Assembly (NCBI GenBank): GCA_027886825.1
Contig: JAPCJS010000004.1
Coordinates: forward strand, 1 to 47,598
Direction of reading: 5' to 3'
Length of the DNA stretch: 47,598 nt
Source of the DNA: Nitrososphaerota archaeon
Lineage (GTDB): Archaea > Thermoproteota > Nitrososphaeria > Nitrososphaerales > Gagatemarchaeaceae
The stretch's first letter is position 1, and each line of letters opens with the position of its first letter. The translations under genes and the position numbers were made by a program. Below, one piece after another: positions 37,462 to 45,422 of this stretch. Below the pieces are notes generated by a model. That model was not told the DNA's origin. It saw only the letters and a list, made by a program, of their open reading frames with translations, and made no database searches.

Positions 37462-38262
37462 TCACGGGGCGGGCTGCTGCTCCGTCCCTGAGCCGATGCG
37501 CGAGTCGACCACTTCCTTGTCGGCTTCAGGGAGCTCGTACCACTGCACCTTCTCCCCGACCCTCGCCCTCATCTTCCACCTGAAGCTCTTTGGGGCGTCC
37601 TCGATCATCTTCTTCAGCTTTGTCACCCTGTCGCTCACGAGCCTCTTCTCGCTATCTTCCAGTCCAAAATCGTTCACCATGCTCAGGACGCGGTCGAGGT
37701 TCATCGTGAAGGTCTTGTAGATGCCCCAGTCATCGGAGCAGAGCTTCGCCAGGTATGTCCCGTTGATCACCTCGGGGGCGTCGCTGGTACCTATGTCGTG
37801 ATCGATGAACATGCTGACGACATCCTTGAGGTCCTTCTGGTTTATCTCGACGATCTGAAGCTTGGTCGCCAGCATGTCGGCAAGAGAGATTGTGTACTGG
37901 TCGATCTCGAGTCTGTCCTTGAAGTTGAACTTGTGGCACATCTCGAACACGTCCAGGAATATGTCGACGCGCCGCTGGTGCTCGATATCGTTGAAGATCA
38001 GCCTCCTGTACCCCTGCATCGCGTTGAACCTGTCCCTCGGCACGTAGCCGAGCTCCTCGAAGAGCTGTTTGATCTCTTTGGACTGCTTTGCATGTCCCAT
38101 GAAGTCTACATCGACATAGTTTCTCTGGAGGCTTCTGTGCTTCGCTGACGGACAGCGAAAATAGAAGGAGACGCCACCGAAAAGCCTCAGAATTATCTGT
38201 TTTTGCTGTGCGACTTCAATAATTCTCTTAGCCTCATCCGTCGGGCTCTCCAAGATAGGCAT
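37462..38262 (-). CDS. nucleotidyltransferase-fold protein (AbiEii-like)
   Basis: 'RLFGGVSFYFRCPSAKHRSLQRNYVDVDFMG', 'RRVDIFLDVFEMCHKFNF', 'SLADMLATKLQI'. Confidence 0.65.
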   Translation of the reverse strand: MPILESPTDEAKRIIEVAQQKQIILRLFGGVSFYFRCPSAKHRSLQRNYVDVDFMGHAKQSKEIKQLFEELGYVPRDRFNAMQGYRRLIFNDIEHQRRVDIFLDVFEMCHKFNFKDRLEIDQYTISLADMLATKLQIVEINQKDLKDVVSMFIDHDIGTSDAPEVINGTYLAKLCSDDWGIYKTFTMNLDRVLSMVNDFGLEDSEKRLVSDRVTKLKKMIEDAPKSFRWKMRARVGEKVQWYELPEADKEVVDSRIGSGTEQQPAP

Positions 38263-38372
38263 TCTTCCCGCCGTCAGGCGTTCCTTTTTCTTTTAACCTT
38301 TGCCGAGGTCACACGTGTTAATTGTCGTACATCAGATAGACTAAAACAAGAGCGATTTCGTCCCGCCGCGCG

Positions 38373-39182
38373 ATGGAACTCAGGGAGATCGGCAAGACCG
38401 GAGAGAAGATCCCTGTCGTCGGGATGGGTACTTGGGCCATGGGAAACTCGACCGGCGAGCAAAGGAGGGAGGAGATCAAGGCTCTTCAGAGGGGAATCGA
38501 GCTCGGTATGAACTTCATCGACACGGCAGAGGTCTATGGGCATGGCAAGTCCGAGAGCCTGGTCGGCGACGCGATAAAGGAGTACAGGGACGACGTCTTT
38601 TTGGCCACCAAGGTCGCTCCCGAGAACTTCGCTTACGATGACGTCATAAGGTCGTGCGAGACCAGCATACAGAGGCTCGGGGTAAAGTTCGTCGACCTCT
38701 ATCAGCTGCACTGGCCCAGCCCGCGCATCCGCATCCAGGAGACCATGAGGGCGATGGAAGAGCTGGTTGCGACAGGGAAGACGAGATACATCGGCGTGAG
38801 CAACTTCTCGGTCGAGCAGACCATGCAGGCACAGGAGTCACTGCCCAGGAGCGAGGTGGTCTCGAATCAGATGAGATACAGCATCACCTCGCGGTCCATC
38901 GAGGCCGATGTCCTCCCCTTCTGCAGGAAGGAGAAGATCACCGTGATAGCGTACAGCCCGCTCGACACGGGCAAGATACCCATCAGCAGGATACCGAAGG
39001 ACATGCTCGCCAGGTATGAGATGACGCCTGCGCAGCTCATGCTGAACTGGGTGACCTACCAGGACCCCGTGGTCGCCATACCAAAGGCAGGCAGGATACC
39101 GCACATAGAGGAGAACGCCAGATCGATCGATATGAGAATCTCTCAGGCGGACTATGAGGCGCTATCCAAGAAGTTCCAGTGA
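38373..39182 (+). CDS. aldo/keto reductase
   Basis: 'MELREIGKTGEKIPVVGMGTWAMG', 'NFIDTAEVYGHGKSE', 'YIGVSNFSVEQ', 'VAIPKAGRIPHIEEN'. Confidence 0.95.
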   Translation: MELREIGKTGEKIPVVGMGTWAMGNSTGEQRREEIKALQRGIELGMNFIDTAEVYGHGKSESLVGDAIKEYRDDVFLATKVAPENFAYDDVIRSCETSIQRLGVKFVDLYQLHWPSPRIRIQETMRAMEELVATGKTRYIGVSNFSVEQTMQAQESLPRSEVVSNQMRYSITSRSIEADVLPFCRKEKITVIAYSPLDTGKIPISRIPKDMLARYEMTPAQLMLNWVTYQDPVVAIPKAGRIPHIEENARSIDMRISQADYEALSKKFQ

Positions 39183-39189
39183 CCCGCCA

Positions 39190-41553
39190 TCAGCTGCCGG
39201 TGATGTGGTGCATCCTTGTGAGGTCGGGGAGATATGGCTGAAGGTTCTTCGGGACCTCCACCTGGATGGGCTCCTTGAGCGCGACCCCCTTGTCCCTTTT
39301 TGACTTCCAGACCTGGACGTTGAACTCGATGAGTGCCTGGGTGACCCCGTCGGGGAGGTGATGACCCCCGGCCTTCGGGAAGAGCTCCATATGGATCGAA
39401 CCGGTGCCGTACAGCCTCCTCCAAATGTGGTCTGTTATGTGCGGGATTATGGGCGCCAGGAGCAGCAGGAGGCTCCTCATGACCCTGTGGAGCGTATAGC
39501 ATGCGGCTTCACGGTCCTTCTGGCTTCCAGAGTCGCCGTAGGCTCTTCCCTTTGTCATCTCCAGGTAGTGGGCCGTGAACACGTTCCACAGGAACTCCCT
39601 GATCTTCGTAGCAGGGACGAACATGTTGAACTCCCCGTATCCCTTGTTACACTCTTCTATCAGCTTGTCAAGCTCGGCGAGGATCCAGTTGTCTGAATCC
39701 GTGAGGGCAGGAGCAGAGACGGGTTCGGGGAACGAGCCTATGTAGCGCGCCGTGTTCCAGAGTTTGGTCAGGAACTTACCTGCGCCGGCCACTCTGTCCT
39801 CGCTCAGACGAAAGTCGTAGCCCTGATTGGCCTCAGCCGCGCCCCAGAACCGGAACGTGTCACTGCCGTACCTCTGCAGCAGCGGCTCCGGGTCCACGAA
39901 ATTACCCAGGCTCTTCCTCATGGCACGTCCCTTTGCATCCTGGCCCAGCCCACCCACCCAGGCGCTCTTGAATGGCGCTTCCCCTGTGAGAAGATAACAC
40001 TTGAGGAGCGAGTAGTAGAGCCAGGTCCTTACGATGTCCTTGCCCTGTGTCCTGATAGTGGTCGGATAGGTCGCACTGTGGAAGCGCTTGTTCCTCATCC
40101 ACTTTGTGATGAAGAGCGCCGAGATGCTAGAGTCCATCCAGGTATCGAAGGTCTTCGTCTCGCCGACGAACTTCGTGTTCCCGCATTTCGTGCATTTCTT
40201 GAAAGGAGCAGCGTCCTTCCATGGCCTGTAGTACTTTCCGGGCTTTGGCAGGTGCGGTTCGTTGCACTTGCTGCAGTACCATATCGGGATCTCGGTCGCA
40301 TAGTACCTCCTCCTCGAGATGGGGTAGTCTGTGGTCAGAGAGTTGATCCAGTTCAGGAGTATCTGCCGGTGCTGGTCAGGGTAGAACTCCATCTCCTTTG
40401 CAAGCTTCCTGAGCTTGGGAAGGAAAGCGAGCTGTTTGAGATAGAACTCCTGCATCGGTATGATCTCGATGGGCGTGTGGCTCCTTTCACACAGAGGTGT
40501 CCTGTGCTGTATCTGCTCGACCTTCGTGGCGACCTTGCTCTCCTGCAGGTCCTGGATGATCTGCGACCTGGCATCCTTGATCGACATGCCGACGTACTTC
40601 CCGGCTGCCGAGGTCATCTTGCCGTCGATGTCTATGGCGACGATCTCCTTCAGGCTGAACTCCCTGATGAGCTGGACATCGTGGTAGTCGCCGTAGCTGC
40701 ATATCATCACGGCACCCGTACCGAACGCCATATCGACGCTCTTGTGGGCCTTTATCGGGACCTCGTTACCGAATATGGGCGTTATCGCCGTTTGGCCGAT
40801 CAGTCTCTTGTACCTGTCGTCGTCTGGGTGTACCACGATGAGCTGACAGGCCTCAAGCAGCTCCGGTCTCGTGGTGGCCACCAGGATCTCCTCGTCGCCC
40901 CCCTTCACCCTGAACCTGTTCGTTACGAGATAGGTCGGAAGCTCCTCATACTCGATCTCTGCGTCTGCGATCGTGGTCCCGCAGTCCGTGCAGTAGTTGT
41001 TCGGCCTGTTCGCTATGTGAACTAGTCCCTTGTTCCACAGCTCGATGAACGACCACTGGGTCATCTTCCTGTAGTCCTCGGAATCGGTCCTGTACTTGTT
41101 CTTGAAATCGCCGGAGATCCCGAGCCTCTTCAGTAGCTCGATCATGTAGGCCTCGATATCGTCGAGGGCGTGCCTGCAGAGCGCTATGAACTCATCGCGT
41201 GGCGTCTTCCTGAGCTGGATCCTGTACTTCCGCTCGGTCGCGATCTCCACTGGCAGTCCGTTCCTGTCTATGCCGACAGGGTAGAGGACGTTGTAGTTCC
41301 TCATGCGGGCCGAACGCGCTATCATGTCTATCTGCGAATATTGAGTGAGCGCACCCGGGTGCCAGGGCTTCCCGGACGGGTATGGAGGAGGGGTGTCTAT
41401 CACAAAGTTGCCCTTCTTCTTCCCTTTGCTCGGCTTGAACACAAAACTATCCTCCGATTCCCAGAGTACCCTCGTCGCCTCCTCGAGACCAGGGTTCCAG
41501 CTTGTAGCCTCAAGCTTGGGAACTGCTGGGGCGGGGGTTTCCAAAGTCTTCAA
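39190..41553 (-). CDS. valS: valyl-tRNA synthetase
   Basis: Class I aaRS: 'IDTPPPYPSGKPWHPGALTQYSQIDMIARSARM', editing 'VATTRPELLEACQLIVVHPDDDRYKRLIG', 'SLGNFVDPEPLLQRYGSDTFRFW'. Confidence 0.88.
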   Translation of the reverse strand: MKTLETPAPAVPKLEATSWNPGLEEATRVLWESEDSFVFKPSKGKKKGNFVIDTPPPYPSGKPWHPGALTQYSQIDMIARSARMRNYNVLYPVGIDRNGLPVEIATERKYRIQLRKTPRDEFIALCRHALDDIEAYMIELLKRLGISGDFKNKYRTDSEDYRKMTQWSFIELWNKGLVHIANRPNNYCTDCGTTIADAEIEYEELPTYLVTNRFRVKGGDEEILVATTRPELLEACQLIVVHPDDDRYKRLIGQTAITPIFGNEVPIKAHKSVDMAFGTGAVMICSYGDYHDVQLIREFSLKEIVAIDIDGKMTSAAGKYVGMSIKDARSQIIQDLQESKVATKVEQIQHRTPLCERSHTPIEIIPMQEFYLKQLAFLPKLRKLAKEMEFYPDQHRQILLNWINSLTTDYPISRRRYYATEIPIWYCSKCNEPHLPKPGKYYRPWKDAAPFKKCTKCGNTKFVGETKTFDTWMDSSISALFITKWMRNKRFHSATYPTTIRTQGKDIVRTWLYYSLLKCYLLTGEAPFKSAWVGGLGQDAKGRAMRKSLGNFVDPEPLLQRYGSDTFRFWGAAEANQGYDFRLSEDRVAGAGKFLTKLWNTARYIGSFPEPVSAPALTDSDNWILAELDKLIEECNKGYGEFNMFVPATKIREFLWNVFTAHYLEMTKGRAYGDSGSQKDREAACYTLHRVMRSLLLLLAPIIPHITDHIWRRLYGTGSIHMELFPKAGGHHLPDGVTQALIEFNVQVWKSKRDKGVALKEPIQVEVPKNLQPYLPDLTRMHHITGS

Positions 41554-41664
41554 AATCCCAAGAAGGGGGTATTTAGCGGTTGAGTAGAGGGGCCGTCTGG
41601 ATGGGCCCAGATATCCGGGAGTAACATATATAGAAAGACGAATCTCTCTCCCGGAAGAAAGCTA

Positions 41665-42186
41665 TTGGGAAAGTGGGAGTGTTACAGGTGCTCTTACGTC
41701 AGTGAGGGCGACAACCCTCCGGAAGAGTGCCCAAACTGCCATTACTCGGTCACCTTCTGGATCGAGAGCGTCGAAGAGAGACCGCTTACCGTGAAGGACT
41801 TTGTGAGGAGCACCCTCCTCAAGCTGGACGCCGGCAGCTCCGTGCTGGACGCTGCCAGACTCATGAGACAGAACGACGCCGGGAGCGTGCTGGTCACAGT
41901 CGCTGGCCAGCATGTCGGGATCGTCACGGAGCATGACATCCTCTACAAGATCGCGGCAGAGGACCTGCCGGCATCGAGCGTCCCCCTGAGGGACGTCATG
42001 TCCACTACGGTCTTCTCGACCAGGTCAGACACGCCGATAAGGGATGCACTGAAACTGATGGCGAAGCACCACATAAGGCGCCTGCTGGTTACCGAAGATG
42101 GAAAGGCCATGGGGATGGTGAGCCAGCGCTCCATCCTGGGAGGGAGTTTCAGGCTCGCGAAGGACTCTAAAGAAGACAGGGACTGA
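41665..42186 (+). CDS. zinc-ribbon + tandem CBS-domain protein
   Basis: 'WECYRCSYVSEGDNPPEECPNC' then two CBS units ('GSVLVTVAGQHVGIVTEHDIL', 'RRLLVTEDGKAMGMVSQRSIL'); TTG start. Confidence 0.88.
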   Translation: MGKWECYRCSYVSEGDNPPEECPNCHYSVTFWIESVEERPLTVKDFVRSTLLKLDAGSSVLDAARLMRQNDAGSVLVTVAGQHVGIVTEHDILYKIAAEDLPASSVPLRDVMSTTVFSTRSDTPIRDALKLMAKHHIRRLLVTEDGKAMGMVSQRSILGGSFRLAKDSKEDRD

Positions 42187-42209
42187 TTGATAGCTGCAGG
42201 CAGGCCCTC

Positions 42210-42956
42210 TCAGGGTTTAGCGTAGACAGACGTATCTTTGACGCCGCCCTCCAGGAAAGCCAGCTTCCTTCTCTTGCAGTTGGAGCAGGTCCCGCAGTGG
42301 ACCGGTAGCTTCTCTCCGTCTACCGTCCTGAATCCATAGCCGGCATAACAGCTGTATGTGTACTTCCACGGGACACCAAGCTCCTCGCCCAGCTTCACGA
42401 CCTTGTCCTTGTCATAGTCGATCAGGGGTGCGGATATCTTGTAGCCTCCGTGGTGCGTGGCCTGCTCCGCGAGCCGGTTCATCTCCTCGAGGAACTCGGG
42501 GGTGTTGTCCTTCATCGCCACAGGAGTCTCCCTCCTTATCCCGATGTAGACGTCGAACCTTTCCTGCTTCGAGATGTAGAGCGACTCCGCATGCGCGAGG
42601 CCCACCAGCAGGAGGATGGAGTTCCTGCAGGGGTCCCACCACTTGAGTATCCTCTCCCGCGCCTTCTCGGGGTTCCAGAGGTCCTTCTCCTGCGTCTCGG
42701 GTATCTCCTTCTCGGCGTGCGTCAGGAGGGAGGTACTGATCTCTCCAAGCCACCTGAGGTCGATCAGCTTCAGCGGTACGTCCAGCGTCTCAGAGATCTT
42801 CTCTATGCAGAACTTCTCGTACTCGTAGGTCCTCTGGCGATAGTCGCAGAAGATGTGCATCTGCCTTTCGGGCTTGAGGACCTTCTTGACGTAATACGCC
42901 ATGGTGACAGAGTCCACGCCACCGGAGATGCAGCAGACGGCGCTCCTATTTTCCAT
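42210..42956 (-). CDS. queC: 7-cyano-7-deazaguanine synthase-like PP-loop ATPase
   Basis: PP-loop 'CCISGGVDSVTMAYYV', C-terminal 'YSCYAGYG...HCGTCSNCKRRKLAF'. Confidence 0.85.
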   Translation of the reverse strand: MENRSAVCCISGGVDSVTMAYYVKKVLKPERQMHIFCDYRQRTYEYEKFCIEKISETLDVPLKLIDLRWLGEISTSLLTHAEKEIPETQEKDLWNPEKARERILKWWDPCRNSILLLVGLAHAESLYISKQERFDVYIGIRRETPVAMKDNTPEFLEEMNRLAEQATHHGGYKISAPLIDYDKDKVVKLGEELGVPWKYTYSCYAGYGFRTVDGEKLPVHCGTCSNCKRRKLAFLEGGVKDTSVYAKP

Positions 42957-43006
42957 GCTCTTCAGCGCACCTTGAACCAGGGTTCATATCGTTTTTTCTC
43001 AGTCGG

Positions 43007-43978
43007 TCAGTTGCCGGCGGGTCTGTATCTCTGAGTTATCTCCTTCGGTAAGAGGGCGTAAATGTCCGGATGCTCTGCCTTCAGCTTGCCCAGTGTAGGA
43101 GGCATCAGACCGTTTCTCTTGGCCCTCTTGACGTTGTACTCGATGAACCGTTTCATGGAGCTCGTCTCTCCCTTGGCAGCCACGAAGCTCCGGATCTTCT
43201 CCACGGCCTGGTCTTCCTCGAGGTTCTTGACGTTGATGAGGTAGGGCGCGAGGACCAGCCAGGTCAGCCTGTGCCTCCCGTCGGACACGGGGTGGCTCAG
43301 CAGCTCCTCGACGTAAAGGTAGCCGCGGGTAGACTTGACCCTGGGCGGTGGAAGTAAGGGAAGCAACCTCTCGCGCACCTGTGACAGCTGCCTTGGGAAC
43401 GGGACCTTCCGGAGGTTCTTCACGCCGCCGTAGATCATCTTCTCGGACAGGTCACCAAAGAGATCGTTGACGCCGTTCTCCGTGAGGTAGACCGTCCCCC
43501 TGTCCAGGGGACGGTTGACCAGCCTCCAGTACTGCGACTTCAGCTCAAAATGGGCGGTCGCCTTCAGATAGTCCTCTACGTGCATGCTGTACCCGTATCC
43601 TGCCGTGTCTGGACCGGTGCGCGTAAGCTTGATCTGGAAGCACTCGTCCAGGATGACCTGCTTATCCAGCGGCCTCTCCCTGATGAACAGCCTCCTCGCC
43701 AGGTCGCTCTCGCTCCGGGCGAGCCTCTGCCCGAGATAGAGTTCCTGGCTCGCGACGAGCACCGCCACGAAGAAGCTCGAGAACTCGATCAGCTCTGAGA
43801 CGTGGGGCGCGTATCTGCCCTGGCCGATGGAGCTCAGGAGCCTGCTCTCGGCCTGTCTCAGCACTTCGGAGCTGGAGAAGCTCTCCTCTATCGGGAGCCT
43901 GTCGAAGAACTTTCTCGAGAGGGGCGTAAAGGGGTACTTGACCATGAGCTGAGAAAGGACCGGTTCCTCCCGTGACAA
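43007..43978 (-). CDS. priL: DNA primase large-subunit-like protein (PriL N-terminal type, C-terminal domain without Fe-S cysteines)
   Basis: 'LMVKYPFTPLSRKFFDRL', 'VEDYLKATAHFELKSQYWRLVNRPLDRGTVYLT', 'GRHRLTWLVLAPYLINVKNLEEDQAVEKIRSF'. Confidence 0.65.
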   Translation of the reverse strand: MSREEPVLSQLMVKYPFTPLSRKFFDRLPIEESFSSSEVLRQAESRLLSSIGQGRYAPHVSELIEFSSFFVAVLVASQELYLGQRLARSESDLARRLFIRERPLDKQVILDECFQIKLTRTGPDTAGYGYSMHVEDYLKATAHFELKSQYWRLVNRPLDRGTVYLTENGVNDLFGDLSEKMIYGGVKNLRKVPFPRQLSQVRERLLPLLPPPRVKSTRGYLYVEELLSHPVSDGRHRLTWLVLAPYLINVKNLEEDQAVEKIRSFVAAKGETSSMKRFIEYNVKRAKRNGLMPPTLGKLKAEHPDIYALLPKEITQRYRPAGN

Positions 43979-44065
43979 GCGACTAGAAATTCAGGATTTT
44001 GCTAATAAAAGTTCCTGTCCCGGCCCGGGTTTGTCATCTCGGGGTATAGGGCCGGGACCCCTTGG

Positions 44066-45283
44066 CTAGCCTCTCCTCGCGGTCGAGACGATCGACAGCA
44101 CGTCTCTGTCTCTCAGGACATAGTCTGTGGGAAGGTGGATCCCGGTCCTGACGTCGACGGCGTAGAGGAGACCCTTGTGCAGGTCGGAGTGGACAGTCCT
44201 CGCAAGGTCATCGAGGGTCGAACCGGTCGGGAGAAGATATACGTCAGGCAGGACGTTCCCGCTCTTGTCGGTCAGCTTCTCCGGGTCCGCCACCGGATAG
44301 ATGGCGTTCATCTTGAGCAGCTTGAATATCGTTATGCTGAGCGCGAACTGGACCCCTGTCCTCAGGTACTCCCCGAAGACCTTCCTCTTGATGTACGCCA
44401 GCGCGGTCCGCTGGGCGTCGTTCAGCCCCTGCGGCTTTACGACATCGAACCGTTCCTCGCCCGGGACATATTTTATGAGCCCCTTCGACTGTGCCCTTCT
44501 CAGAGAGAGCTCGGCTTCCCCGCTCGTCGGGACCACGATGAGGTCTTTGTAGTGCTCCCGCAGCTTCTTGAAGTTCTCTGCGGCGTTGGGCAGGTCCATC
44601 TTGTTCGCTATGATGAGGGTGGGTTTTGAGACGTCCCGGAGTATCCAGCAGAAGTTCTGGGTCTCCTTCTCGTTCCAGTCCTCTATGTCCTTCCCCTCCA
44701 GGAGCGCCTCCTTGAGGGAGAAGCTCACGTGCTCCTTCCTGACGCCGATCCCTTGCATCACGTCGGCTATAGCGGTGCTCACGTCTCCTCCTGGCTGCTT
44801 CGCAGCCTTGGCTATCTTCCCCATGTTGCTCGAGAACATCTTCGTGTACCAGAGCACGAGCTCAAGCTCCACGTCGGCGAAGTCTGCGATAGGGTCTCCG
44901 GTGCCTGTCTCAGTCACCCTTCCTTCCTTGTCGACGCTGCCCGAAGCATCGACCACGTGGAGCAGGGCGTCCGACTGGGCGGCCACCGCAAGGAACTGAT
45001 TGCCGAGCCCCTTCCCCATGTATGCCCCCTTGATCAGGCCAGGAAGGTCCGTGACCTCTATCGGGATGAACCTCCACCCCTCCTCGCACTTGGAGTTCTT
45101 CGGATTGTCCTTCACGCCGAACTCCTTGTGGACGCAGAGCGTCACCACTTCGGCCACGCCCACGTTCGGAGACTTTGTGGTGAACGGATAGTTAGAGACC
45201 TCGGCGGCCTGAAGCGTCATGGAGTTGAATAGGGTCGTCTTACCCGCGTTGGTCTTTCCGATGATACCGATTCGGATGGGCAT
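44066..45283 (-). CDS. YchF/Obg-family GTPase with C-terminal TGS domain
   Basis: 'RIGIIGKTNAGKTTLFNSMTLQAAEVSNYPFTTKSPNVGVAEV', 'TDLPGLIKGAYMGKGLGNQFL', 'NKMD'. Confidence 0.93.
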   Translation of the reverse strand: MPIRIGIIGKTNAGKTTLFNSMTLQAAEVSNYPFTTKSPNVGVAEVVTLCVHKEFGVKDNPKNSKCEEGWRFIPIEVTDLPGLIKGAYMGKGLGNQFLAVAAQSDALLHVVDASGSVDKEGRVTETGTGDPIADFADVELELVLWYTKMFSSNMGKIAKAAKQPGGDVSTAIADVMQGIGVRKEHVSFSLKEALLEGKDIEDWNEKETQNFCWILRDVSKPTLIIANKMDLPNAAENFKKLREHYKDLIVVPTSGEAELSLRRAQSKGLIKYVPGEERFDVVKPQGLNDAQRTALAYIKRKVFGEYLRTGVQFALSITIFKLLKMNAIYPVADPEKLTDKSGNVLPDVYLLPTGSTLDDLARTVHSDLHKGLLYAVDVRTGIHLPTDYVLRDRDVLSIVSTARRG

Positions 45284-45422
45284 TGTCGGTCGATCTCTTT
45301 CCGGACGAAGCTCTACTTATAGTTGAAGGGTCAACCGGACACCCTGCTGTCTCTGATGGTCATAGGACATGTCGAGAAAGACAGAAAGAAAGAGATCGAT
45401 AAGCCTGGAGACAAGCTAGCTA

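Noticed and set aside
40078-41025. 315-aa plus-strand ORF
   Set aside because: Antisense to valS, low-complexity shadow composition.
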